A stretch of DNA of 64,000 bases from Oleiagrimonas sp. C23AA (lineage in GTDB: Bacteria > Pseudomonadota > Gammaproteobacteria > Xanthomonadales > Rhodanobacteraceae): NCBI RefSeq assembly GCF_011759385.1, contig NZ_JAARLY010000004.1, positions 300,519 through 364,518 on the forward strand, read 5' to 3'. Position numbers and translations under genes: made by a program. A model generated the notes under the pieces. The model did not search any database and was not told where the DNA came from. It saw nothing but the letters and a program-made list of their open reading frames with translations. Below, one piece after another: positions 56,598 through 64,000 of the stretch (position 1 is its first letter; every line of letters begins with the position of its first letter).

Positions 56598-58247
56598 TCA
56601 GCGACGCTGTCGCGGCCAGCCGATCACGAAGGCGACCACGCCGCCGATCGCGGCCAGCACCGGCAACCAGTGGCCGACCTGCGGCGCATCCAGCCACAGC
56701 AGCAGCGCACCCAGGATCAAGGTGGCGCCGACCAGACCGCCAGCCAGCAGCCGGCGCGTGCGCCGCGCCTCGGTGTGCAGGCGTGCCAAGTCGTCCGAGG
56801 CAAAACGCACCTGCAGCTCGCCGGCCACCGCCTGTTGCAGCCACTCGCGCGCCAGATCGGGCATGCGGGGCGCCGCGTGCATCCACTCGGGGATGCGTCG
56901 GCGCACTTCGCGCAGAGCGCGGCGCGGGCTGTAGCGCTTGCGCAAAATGCGCTTGAGCACCGGATGCGCCACCGCCCAGATATCGATGTCGGGATCCAGC
57001 CGACGGCCGACGCCTTCGATATTGAGCAACGTCTTCTGCAGCAGGATCAGCTGCGGCTGCAGAGTCAGCTCGAAGCGGCGCGCGGTCTGGAACAGCTTGG
57101 CGACCAGCTCGGCGATGGAAATCTGCGACAGCGGCCGCGTGAAATACGGCTCGCACACCGTGCGCACCGCGCCTTCCAGCTCGTCCACGCGGATGTGTCG
57201 CGGCATCCAGCCGGCCGCCAGGTGCAACTCGGCAATGCGTCGGTAATCGCGCTCGAACAAGGCGATGAAATTTTCCGCCAACCAGTACTGATCGGCTTCG
57301 GGCAGCGAGCCCATGATGCCGAAATCCAGCGCGATGAACTGCGGTTCGTCGATCTTGGTCAGGTCCACCCAGATGTTGCCCGGGTGCGCATCGGCATGGA
57401 AAAAGTTGTCGCGAAAGACCTGCTCGTAGAACAGGCGCACGCCCTTGGCGGCCAATTGCTTGCGATCGATGCCGGCGGCGGCGATCGCCTCCACATCGTC
57501 CGCCGGCACGCCGTGCACGCGCTCCAGCGTCAGCACGCGGGCGTGGCTCAGGTCCCACTCCACGGCCGGGACGTAAAGATCGGGCGAGCCTTCGAAGTTG
57601 CGACGCAACAGGCTGGCGTTGGCGCCTTCGCGCTGCAGGTCCAACTCGTTTTCCAGCGTCTTCTCGATTTCGGCGACGACTTCCAGCGGGCGGATCTTGT
57701 CGGCGTTGGGATGCCAGCGATCGGCCAGCTCGCCCAGCGCGCGCAGCAGATCGATATCGCGCGCGATGGCCTTGTCGATACCCGGGCGCAGCACCTTGAT
57801 CACGACCTCGCGGCCATCGTGCAGCGTGGCCGCGTGCACCTGCGCAATCGAGGCCGAGGCCAGTGGCGTTTCGTCGAAGCTGGCATACAGCTCGCTGACC
57901 GGTGCGCCCAGCTGCGCCTCGATGATGGCGCGCGCCTCGCTGCCGGGAAACGGTGGCACCCGGTCCTGCAGTTCGGCCAGTTCGTCGGCAATGTCTTCGG
58001 GTACCAGGTCGCGACGCGTGGACAGCACCTGGCCGGCCTTGACAAAGATCGGGCCCAGTTCGTTCAGCGCCAGACGCAGGCGCTCGCCGCGATTGGCATC
58101 GCGCAGGTCGGCGCGGCCGCGCGGCAGCAGCGGGCGCACCCAGGCCAGCGGGCCGATGCGGCGCGCATCAAGCAGTTCGTCCAGGCGGAAGCGACACAAC
58201 ACGGCGGCCACGCGCAGCAGCCGCGGCAACAAACGCACACTCCTCAT
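56598..58247 (-). CDS. ubiB: Ubiquinone biosynthesis regulatory kinase-like UbiB
   Basis: A 549-residue ABC1/ADCK-like atypical kinase. KxGQ is present as [12 protein letters not shown] (around residue 68), the Ala-rich loop is [10 protein letters not shown], and the catalytic block is [11 protein letters not shown] with a DFG motif in ALDFGIMG. Two C-terminal transmembrane helices ([39 protein letters not shown]) anchor it. UbiB supports delivery of ubiquinone precursors in the Ubi complex. ATGA overlap with ubiJ. Confidence 0.95.
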   Translation of the reverse strand: MRSVRLLPRLLRVAAVLCRFRLDELLDARRIGPLAWVRPLLPRGRADLRDANRGERLRLALNELGPIFVKAGQVLSTRRDLVPEDIADELAELQDRVPPFPGSEARAIIEAQLGAPVSELYASFDETPLASASIAQVHAATLHDGREVVIKVLRPGIDKAIARDIDLLRALGELADRWHPNADKIRPLEVVAEIEKTLENELDLQREGANASLLRRNFEGSPDLYVPAVEWDLSHARVLTLERVHGVPADDVEAIAAAGIDRKQLAAKGVRLFYEQVFRDNFFHADAHPGNIWVDLTKIDEPQFIALDFGIMGSLPEADQYWLAENFIALFERDYRRIAELHLAAGWMPRHIRVDELEGAVRTVCEPYFTRPLSQISIAELVAKLFQTARRFELTLQPQLILLQKTLLNIEGVGRRLDPDIDIWAVAHPVLKRILRKRYSPRRALREVRRRIPEWMHAAPRMPDLAREWLQQAVAGELQVRFASDDLARLHTEARRTRRLLAGGLVGATLILGALLLWLDAPQVGHWLPVLAAIGGVVAFVIGWPRQRR

Positions 58248-58900
58248 GCGTGATGCTCCGTCTGGCGGCTCAGGCGGCGGATGCGCGCTTCCAGGCGCTC
58301 GGTGCGCTCGCGCAGCAGGTCGACATCGTCAAGGAACGGTTCCAGCTCGCCCGGCGCCAGCGCCACGCGCGCTTCCTCGCGCAGCCAGTCGGCGGTGTCC
58401 TCGACGGTGTGGCGGGCGCTGCGCCGGAAATGCGCCAGCCCGCGCCGGATCGCCCGTGCCAGCGGCACGCCGGCGACATCGCCGAAGGTGCGCGCGAAGG
58501 CTTCCTCGACATCCGGGGCGAAGGTGCGAAACAGCTTTTCCAGGCGGCGAGCCAGGTCGGCATCACCGGCAATCTCCACTTTGCCCGGGGCCACGCCGTC
58601 ATCGTCGCGACGCAGCGCCATCGCCAGCAGGCTGCCGGGTGTGGCCGCCACGCGCAGGCTGGAGCCGGCCGCCTCGGTGGGGATGGGGCCGACCATCAGG
58701 CGGCCGCCGGCCACGCTCACCGACAGGTCAAGATTCGGGCCCTCAAGATGCAGGTCGATGCGCCGGCCATCCAGCGCGCGCAGGCGCTGCACGGTATCCG
58801 GGTCCAGCGCCACGGCGCGGTTCAGGGCGCGCTCCAGGGCGCGGCCGCCAAGCACGCGCAGCGGGCGCGGCAGAATCGGTGGGGCATCGGCAGGTCTCAT
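58244..58900 (-). CDS. ubiJ: Ubiquinone biosynthesis accessory protein UbiJ (SCP2 domain)
   Basis: A 218-residue protein: N-terminal SCP2 lipid-binding domain (about 10-115, ending [11 protein letters not shown] and [10 protein letters not shown]) and a C-terminal helical/coiled segment. UbiJ binds polyprenyl intermediates and, with UbiK, organises aerobic ubiquinone synthesis. Its operon partner is ubiB; the usual ubiE upstream is absent and trmL follows in the other direction of the leftward operon. The ATG at 58900 gives the expected length. Confidence 0.9.
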   Translation of the reverse strand: MRPADAPPILPRPLRVLGGRALERALNRAVALDPDTVQRLRALDGRRIDLHLEGPNLDLSVSVAGGRLMVGPIPTEAAGSSLRVAATPGSLLAMALRRDDDGVAPGKVEIAGDADLARRLEKLFRTFAPDVEEAFARTFGDVAGVPLARAIRRGLAHFRRSARHTVEDTADWLREEARVALAPGELEPFLDDVDLLRERTERLEARIRRLSRQTEHHA

Positions 58901-58973
58901 GGCGACGATTGTAACCTGCCACGCCCTCGCGTTCGGCCCTGCATGCACTCATGCCGGCGAGGATCGGCGTGGC

Positions 58974-59447
58974 TTAGTCGGGAATCGAAGCGCCGGCGAA
59001 GTCGAGCTGGCGCCAGGCCTCGTACACCGCTACTGCCACACTGTTGGAAAGGTTCAGGCTGCGGCTGTCGGCGCGCATGGGCAGGCGCAGACGATGTTCG
59101 TGGGCGATGGTGTCGAACACCTCGGCCGGCAGCCCGGCGGTTTCGCAGCCGAACAGCAGCGCATCGCCATCGGTAAATTGTGCATCCACATGCCGTACGC
59201 GACTGCGCGTGGAGAAGGCGAACACACGTGGCCGGCCGATGGCCTCAAGGCACGCGTCCAGGCTGTCGTGCAGCTGCACACGGGCATATTCGTGATAGTC
59301 CAGACCGGCGCGACGCAGGCGCGTGTCGTCCAGCTCGAAGCCGAGCGGTCCGATCAGGTGCAGTGCCGCGCCGGTGTTGGCACACAGACGAATGACATTG
59401 CCGGTGTTGGGCGGGATTTCAGGGCGATAAAGAATGACATGCAGCAT
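58974..59447 (-). CDS. trmL: tRNA (cytidine(34)-2'-O)-methyltransferase TrmL
   Basis: A 157-residue SPOUT methyltransferase with the knot motifs: [20 protein letters not shown] (motif 1), [11 protein letters not shown] (motif 2) and [19 protein letters not shown] (motif 3). It methylates the wobble ribose of tRNA-Leu. It shares the leftward direction with ubiJ-ubiB, which follow after a 73-bp gap, and may be cotranscribed with them. Confidence 0.94.
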   Translation of the reverse strand: MLHVILYRPEIPPNTGNVIRLCANTGAALHLIGPLGFELDDTRLRRAGLDYHEYARVQLHDSLDACLEAIGRPRVFAFSTRSRVRHVDAQFTDGDALLFGCETAGLPAEVFDTIAHEHRLRLPMRADSRSLNLSNSVAVAVYEAWRQLDFAGASIPD

Positions 59448-59483
59448 CTGCGCATTATCGCCCGAATAGCGCCGCCCGTTGCA

Positions 59484-59708
59484 TCAGCCGGCACGGAAGC
59501 AGATCACCTGGTCCGGCGGCAGCGGGCAGGTCGGCAGCGAGGTGCTGGTGTGACTTTGCGGATTGACCTGCGTGGCAACCGGTCCCGTGGTCGGCCCGGC
59601 CAGGCGCACCGGGTCGGCGTGCAGGGTCAGCATCGAGGTGAAGAACAGCACCGAAAGCCCCATCACGGCGGCGAACAATGATTTGAGCAGCAGCATTTCC
59701 AGTTTCAT
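59484..59708 (-). CDS. Small secreted or membrane-anchored protein of unknown function
   Basis: A 74-residue protein with one hydrophobic N-terminal segment (MLLLKSLFAAVMGLSVLFFTSML) and a Thr/Pro-rich remainder ending in PTCPLPPDQVICFRAG with two cysteines that could form a disulfide. No family recognised. The 185-bp region upstream is AT-rich next to a cluster of dyads, which may control it. Confidence 0.55.
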   Translation of the reverse strand: MKLEMLLLKSLFAAVMGLSVLFFTSMLTLHADPVRLAGPTTGPVATQVNPQSHTSTSLPTCPLPPDQVICFRAG

Positions 59709-59821
59709 GGCTAGATCCTTCGCAAGTGACGGTAAGTGCTTCGTCTATCGCAAGGGTCGTGCCAACATGCTGGAATTATCACAAGTCTATGAATTTACGT
59801 GTTTATTTTCGCTTTTATTTA

Positions 59822-59892
59822 CCTGTGTACACAGGCTGGTGGTGTGTCCGCGGACGTAACTGTCCGCGTGCGGACACTGTCCGGACGGACAC
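59822..59892. promoter_or_regulatory. Cluster of four dyads, three with TGTCCG/CGGACA arms
   Basis: The palindrome CCTGTGTACACAGG (59822-59835) is followed by three related dyads: TGTCCG-CGGACG (59845-59856), TGTCCG-CGTG-CGGACA (59861-59876) and TGTCCG-GA-CGGACA (59878-59891). They lie between two leftward genes, just after the stop of one and about 135-185 bp before the start of the other. Repeated arms with varying spacers suggest a multi-copy operator. Confidence 0.55.
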
Positions 59893-59893
59893 T

Positions 59894-60676
59894 TCAATGC
59901 AATGAGCAGCGACCATCCAGCGGCGCCTGGCGTGCCTTGTCCAGCTCAGTGGCGGAGCGGCTGCCGAAACTGCTGGCGGCAAACTGGATGTTGGCCGACA
60001 CGTTCTTGCCGTTGGCGCCGCGGACGTTGGTCAGCCCGGAAAAGCCGCGCAGCTGGCGGCTGTCGCGGGCGTAGGTGACATCCAGGTGCGGCAGGGCGAA
60101 GGAAAACCAGCTGTCCAGCTTCAGGCGAAAGCGCACCTGACCGTCGGGAGCGCCACGGCGTTTGCTGGCGCTGAAACCGATGAAGCGCTGCTTGCTGGGC
60201 ACCAGAAAATCCAGTGACACCGAGTGGCCGGCGGTCAGGGTTTTCCAGTGCGCGTGCACGAAGGCATCAAAGCCGGCATCAATCACCGGGCGCTTGGCTT
60301 GCGGTAATGACTTGGTCTTCTCATCGGCGTGCTCATGGCGCTGCACGTAGATCTGCCGCTGGCCATGATTTTCCCGTACCCCTTCGCGGTAGCCGCTGAG
60401 CGCATCGACAAAGGCGAAGTTCGGCGCCTGCGCGCTGCCGCCTTGCACACGTTTGCGCGCGAAGGCCTTGCCGTTGGGGCAGCTGTACAGCACCAGGGCG
60501 GCCTGCTTGCCATCATCCTGTTGGTAGCGAAAGTGGTGCTCCACCCACAAAAGACGTCCACCATCGAGCGCATGTGCCTTGCCGGTGTAGCCGTGGATGT
60601 CCTTGGCGGTGGCGGCGTTCACGCCCAGCGGGGCGATGGCAAGCGTGGTGGCAATCAGCAATGGCAGACGGGGCAT
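59894..60676 (-). CDS. Secreted protein of unknown function
   Basis: A 260-residue protein with a Sec signal peptide (LPLLIATTLAIAPLGVNAA). The mature part starts with a DIHGYTGKAHAL segment and contains LLWVEHHFRYQ, LVLYSCPNGKAFARKRV and FDAFVHAHWKTLTAG. It is beta-rich and probably periplasmic. No family is recognised with confidence. GGAGGAG precedes the ATG. It is divergent from the M16 peptidase gene. Confidence 0.6.
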   Translation of the reverse strand: MPRLPLLIATTLAIAPLGVNAATAKDIHGYTGKAHALDGGRLLWVEHHFRYQQDDGKQAALVLYSCPNGKAFARKRVQGGSAQAPNFAFVDALSGYREGVRENHGQRQIYVQRHEHADEKTKSLPQAKRPVIDAGFDAFVHAHWKTLTAGHSVSLDFLVPSKQRFIGFSASKRRGAPDGQVRFRLKLDSWFSFALPHLDVTYARDSRQLRGFSGLTNVRGANGKNVSANIQFAASSFGSRSATELDKARQAPLDGRCSLH

Positions 60677-60882
60677 GGCTCCTCCGGATCAACACGCAAG
60701 TGTGCGTGTCTTCAATAGATTTACGGTCGAAGGTCACATGCGGATGCATCGACCTTGCCGCTAACTTCAATCCACATCCCACGTTGCCACAGCCCGGGTG
60801 AACCGAAGGTAGGAGAGGTCTTCGGCGCCCTGGCGCAGCGTGGTGCCAAGCACGACGCCAAAAAACATAAAGGGAGGGGCGC

Positions 60883-63723
60883 ATGTTTCGAGCACTGTCA
60901 CTGATGGCTGCCGGCCTGTTGGCAGCGGGAGCCATGTATGCCGCGCCGGTAAGCGCGGCCGATACACAAAACGCACCGGACATTCCGTACACCCGCTTCA
61001 AACTGCCCAATGGCATGACCGTGGTGGTGCACGAGGACCACAAGGCGCCGATCGTGGCCGTCAGCGTGTGGTATCACGTTGGCTCGGCCTACGAGCCCAA
61101 GGGCAAGACCGGCTTTGCGCACCTTTTTGAGCACCTGATGTTCCAGGGCTCGGAAAACCACAAGGACGAGTACTTCCGTCCCTTCGAGCTTGCCGGCGCC
61201 ACCGACCAGAACGGCACCACCTGGCTGGACCGCACCAACTACTTCGAAACGGTGCCGACCACCGCGCTGGACATGGCGCTGTGGATGGAGTCCGACCGTA
61301 TGGGCCATCTGCTGGGCGCCATCGGCAAGAAGGAGTTGGACGAGCAGCGCGGCGTGGTGCAGAACGAGAAGCGCCAGGGCGAGAACCAGCCTTACGGCCG
61401 CGTCATGGAAGACATCCAGGCCAACGCCTTCCCGGCCAACCATCCCTACCACCACGACACCATCGGCTCCATGGCCGATCTCAATGCCGCGTCGCTGGGC
61501 GATGTGAAGCAGTGGTTCCGCGATTACTACGGCGCAGCCAACACCACCCTGGTGCTGGCTGGCGATATCACGCCGGCCGTGGCGAAAAAGAAGGCCATGG
61601 CCTACTTCGGCGATATCGGCCCCGGCCCGTCGGTGCCGCGTCCGCAGGCCTGGGCCGCGCCGCGCAAGTCCTCGGTGACCGGGCACATGACCGACAACGT
61701 GGCGCAGACGCGTATCTATCGCGAGTGGAACGTGCCGGCACTGGGTACCTCCGACGCCGTCATGCTGGATCTGGCGGCCAATGTGCTTGGCGGCGGCAAG
61801 ACCAGCCGGCTGTATCAGCGTCTGGTCTACAAGGACAAGTTGGCCGACAGCGTCAGCGTCAACCAGATGAGCTTCGAGCTGGCCGGCATGTTCATGCTTC
61901 AGGTCGATGTGAAGAAGGGCATCGATCCGGCCAAGGTGAAGGCGGCCATCGCCGATGAATTCAAGCGCTTTCTTGCCGACGGGCCCACCGCCGATGAGTT
62001 GGCGCGGGCCAAGGCCAGTTATCAGGCCGATACCGTGCGCAGCCTGGAAAAGGTGGGCGGCTTCGGTGGCAAGGCGGTCACGCTGGCACAGGGTCAGGTC
62101 TATCAGGGCAATCCCGGCGCCTGGAAGGTCGATTACGAACGCACCATGGCGGCCACCCCGGCGCAGGTGACGGCGGCGGCCGATCAGTGGCTGGGACGTG
62201 GCGATTACACGCTGACCGTGACGCCGGGCAAGGTCGATGCCAACGATGCGGCCAGCATGGCCGGACGCAAAGCCGTCAACGGCCGTCCGCACGATGTCAG
62301 CAGCAAGGTCGCCGGCTACCAGGCGCAGGGTGACGGTGTCGACCGCAGCCATGGCGTGCCTGAGGTCAGCCAGTTCCCAGACTTGAGCTTCCCCAAGCTG
62401 CAACACGGCAAGCTCGACAACGGTATCGAGGTGGTGCTGGCCGAGCGCCACGCCATTCCGGTGGTGCAGATGCAGCTGTTGTTCGATGCCGGTTACGCAG
62501 CCGATCAGGGCCGTCCGCTGGGTACATCCAGCTTCACCATGAGCATGCTCGACGAGGGTACCGACAAGCTTGACTCGGTGCAGATTGCCCAGCGCAAGGA
62601 GCGCCTGGGCGCGCGCATCGGCACCGGCTGCAACCTCGACTACTGCAGCGCCTCGCTAAACGCCCTGGACGCCAAGCTGGAGCCTTCGCTGGCGCTGTTC
62701 GCCGATATCGTGCGGCACCCGGCATTCCGTGATGCCGATGTGGCGCGTCTGCGCGGCCAGTGGCTGGCCGGCATCGCCCAGGAAAAGAGCCAGCCCATCG
62801 GCCTGGCCCTGCGCACGCTGCCGCCGCTGCTGTATGGCCAGGGCAACGCCTACGCCATTCCGTTTACCGGCTCGGGCACCGAGGCTTCGATCAAGGCACT
62901 GCAGGTGGCCGACATGCGCCGCTTCATGGCCGATTACGTGCGCCCGGACAATGTGAAGATCCTGGTTGCCGGTGACACCAGGCTGGCCAAGGTGATCCCG
63001 CAGCTCAACGCCGTGTTCGGCGATTGGAAGGCGCCCGCCGGTGCCGTGCCGACCAAGAACATCGCCCATGTCGACTACCCGGCCAAGCCGCACGTGTACT
63101 TGATGGATCGCCCCGGTGCGCAGCAGTCGCTGATCCTGGCCGGTCTCGTCGCGCCGTCCACGCAGGCGGACGATAATCTGGATATCCGCACCATGAATGG
63201 TGCCTTCGGTGGCTCGTTCACCTCGCGCCTGAACATGAATCTGCGCGAGGACAAGCACTGGGCCTACGGTGCCTTCAGCTTCCTTCGTGATGCGGTGGGC
63301 CAGCGCCCGTTCCTGATGTACGCGCCGGTGCAGACCGACAAGACTTCGCAGTCGGTCAGCGAAATCCTCAAGGAAGCCAATGCCGTCATCGGACCCAAGC
63401 CGCTGACCCATGCCGAGATCCAGAAGATCAAGGATGGCGACGTGCGCGGCATGCCCGGCCAGTACGAAACCACCAGCGCGGTGCTGGGGGCCATCAACGG
63501 TATCGAGCAGTACCACCGCCCGGATGACTACGTACAGACGCTGAAAGCACGCATCGACGCGCAATCCGACCAGGCCGTGCAGCAGGCGGCAGACCAGGTG
63601 ATTCACCCCGATCACCTGACCTGGGTGATCATCGGTGACCTCAGCAAGATCGAAAAACCGATCCGCGCCCTGAACCTGGGCCAGGTCCAGGTCATCGACG
63701 CCGATGGCCATCCGGTGAAATAG
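60883..63723 (+). CDS. M16 family zinc peptidase, two-domain, secreted
   Basis: A 946-residue protein with a signal peptide (MAAGLLAAGAMYAAPVSA) and two M16 halves. The first half has the inverted zinc motif HLFEH (His80, Glu83, His84) and a downstream Glu in ELDEQRGVVQNEK; the second half (from about residue 495) lacks the motif and is structural, as in pitrilysin-like or processing-peptidase-type enzymes. Probably degrades peptides in the periplasm. GGGAGGGG precedes the ATG. Confidence 0.94.
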   Translation: MFRALSLMAAGLLAAGAMYAAPVSAADTQNAPDIPYTRFKLPNGMTVVVHEDHKAPIVAVSVWYHVGSAYEPKGKTGFAHLFEHLMFQGSENHKDEYFRPFELAGATDQNGTTWLDRTNYFETVPTTALDMALWMESDRMGHLLGAIGKKELDEQRGVVQNEKRQGENQPYGRVMEDIQANAFPANHPYHHDTIGSMADLNAASLGDVKQWFRDYYGAANTTLVLAGDITPAVAKKKAMAYFGDIGPGPSVPRPQAWAAPRKSSVTGHMTDNVAQTRIYREWNVPALGTSDAVMLDLAANVLGGGKTSRLYQRLVYKDKLADSVSVNQMSFELAGMFMLQVDVKKGIDPAKVKAAIADEFKRFLADGPTADELARAKASYQADTVRSLEKVGGFGGKAVTLAQGQVYQGNPGAWKVDYERTMAATPAQVTAAADQWLGRGDYTLTVTPGKVDANDAASMAGRKAVNGRPHDVSSKVAGYQAQGDGVDRSHGVPEVSQFPDLSFPKLQHGKLDNGIEVVLAERHAIPVVQMQLLFDAGYAADQGRPLGTSSFTMSMLDEGTDKLDSVQIAQRKERLGARIGTGCNLDYCSASLNALDAKLEPSLALFADIVRHPAFRDADVARLRGQWLAGIAQEKSQPIGLALRTLPPLLYGQGNAYAIPFTGSGTEASIKALQVADMRRFMADYVRPDNVKILVAGDTRLAKVIPQLNAVFGDWKAPAGAVPTKNIAHVDYPAKPHVYLMDRPGAQQSLILAGLVAPSTQADDNLDIRTMNGAFGGSFTSRLNMNLREDKHWAYGAFSFLRDAVGQRPFLMYAPVQTDKTSQSVSEILKEANAVIGPKPLTHAEIQKIKDGDVRGMPGQYETTSAVLGAINGIEQYHRPDDYVQTLKARIDAQSDQAVQQAADQVIHPDHLTWVIIGDLSKIEKPIRALNLGQVQVIDADGHPVK

Positions 63724-63746
63724 GCCGTTTGCCAGAGCTTGCCAAC

Positions 63747-63780
63747 CCAAAGGCCGGGCGCATCGTCGTCCGGCCTTTGG
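63747..63780 (+). terminator. Hairpin after the M16 peptidase gene
   Basis: CCAAAGGCCGG and CCGGCCTTTGG pair perfectly over 11 bp around a 12-nt loop, 24 bp after the stop codon. No long T-run follows. Confidence 0.6.
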
Positions 63781-63814
63781 ATGTCTGGCAGGTGGTCTGC
63801 TGAGCGCGCGTTGT

Positions 63815-63877
63815 ATGGATAGGCCAATCCATCATGGCAAGCGCTGTCGGGAAAGGTACCCTATGGGTTTGCCATAG
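63815..63877. promoter_or_regulatory. Two dyads in the cysD upstream region
   Basis: ATGGAT-AGGCCA-ATCCAT (63815-63832) and CTATGG-GTTTG-CCATAG (63861-63877) are perfect 6-bp-arm dyads upstream of cysD. They might be regulator sites (for example for a CysB-type activator) but the family is not recognised. Confidence 0.3.
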
Positions 63878-63892
63878 CGACGTGGTGGCGCC

Positions 63893-64000
63893 ATGCCCCA
63901 GCTTGATTCCCATCTACAACACTTGGAAGCCGAAGCGATCCACATCATGCGCGAGGTGGCGGCGGAGTTTGCCAACCCGGTGATGCTGTACTCGGTGGGC
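63893..64000 (+). CDS. cysD: Sulfate adenylyltransferase subunit CysD, N-terminal part (cut by window edge)
   Basis: The first 36 codons give [20 protein letters not shown] and LYSVG, which match the start of CysD (EAESIHIIREVAAEF.NPVMLYS.GKDS). CysD with CysN makes adenosine-5'-phosphosulfate in sulfate assimilation. The PP-loop is beyond the edge. The ATG at 63893 has no strong ribosome site in the leader. Confidence 0.85.
   Translation, partial: MPQLDSHLQHLEAEAIHIMREVAAEFANPVMLYSVG

Noticed and set aside
56448..58253. 601-codon rightward open frame
   Set aside because: Antisense to ubiB; shadow composition.

Overview
The window is a 64 kb piece of a GC-rich (about 63-66 %) gammaproteobacterial chromosome. 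Gene content points to Xanthomonadales, most likely Rhodanobacteraceae (Rhodanobacter, Dyella or Frateuria type). The clues are a xanthomonadin/aryl-polyene pigment locus built around a XanB2-type chorismatase, a 'putative peptide modification' locus (SagB-like dehydrogenase, small precursor, class III cyclase) typical of this order, and an OprC-like copper receptor. This taxonomic placement is inference from content; no 16S rRNA is present. Both window edges cut genes (nudC on the left, cysD on the right). No CRISPR array, insertion sequence, integrase or prophage gene was found.

Layout. 1-4.4 kb: nudC, erpA, a bactofilin pair, hemJ, bacterioferritin and its ferredoxin (with a Fur box), rppH and an elongator tRNA-Met. 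4.4-8.3 kb: cyoABCD (bo3 quinol oxidase, no cyoE). 8.7-11.3 kb: copper uptake (DUF2946 protein plus OprC-like receptor). 11.5-12.4 kb: queD and a phasin. 12.6-20 kb: the complete atpIBEFHAGDC operon with its own sigma-70 promoter and terminator. 20.1-24.8 kb: DUF3016, an AsmA/DUF748-like protein, two tandem TonB-C-like lipoproteins and asnB.

24.9-38.3 kb: a split pigment locus. The left arm has ACP, COG4648 membrane protein, dehydratase, acyltransferase, LolA-like carrier, MMPL exporter, second dehydratase and ketoreductase. The right arm has ketosynthase, chain-length factor, glycosyltransferase and flavin halogenase. A chorismatase (starter-unit synthesis) and the housekeeping gene glmU lie between the arms. 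The chorismatase would make hydroxybenzoate, the type II PKS would extend it to a polyene, and the halogenase, glycosyltransferase and acyltransferase would decorate it before MMPL/LolA-like transport to the outer membrane. The acyl-ACP ligase that should load the starter is not in the window.

38.5-49.3 kb: mostly housekeeping genes (YdcF-like, hemF, M28 peptidase, a beta-repeat protein, gpmA, PII protein, ubiK, comM/yifB, a cation:proton antiporter). 49.4-54.7 kb: the most interesting region, an uncharacterised RiPP-like system. It has a SagB-family dehydrogenase, a 101-aa precursor with a nitrile-hydratase-leader-like region, an 845-aa membrane class III cyclase with a TPR half, and a cyclic-nucleotide-binding GGDEF protein. 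A roughly 2.1-kb AT-rich tract covers the 3' two-thirds of the precursor gene and the C-terminal three-quarters of the convergent cyclase gene, while the start of both genes has host-like composition. This suggests precursor core and receptor half were exchanged as one unit.

54.9-64 kb: acyltransferase, arfB, truC, ubiB-ubiJ, trmL, two proteins of unknown function flanking an array of TGTCCG/CGGACA dyads, an M16 peptidase and the start of cysD. Start codons were chosen from Shine-Dalgarno spacing, family length and overlaps; promoter, operator and terminator calls are by eye.
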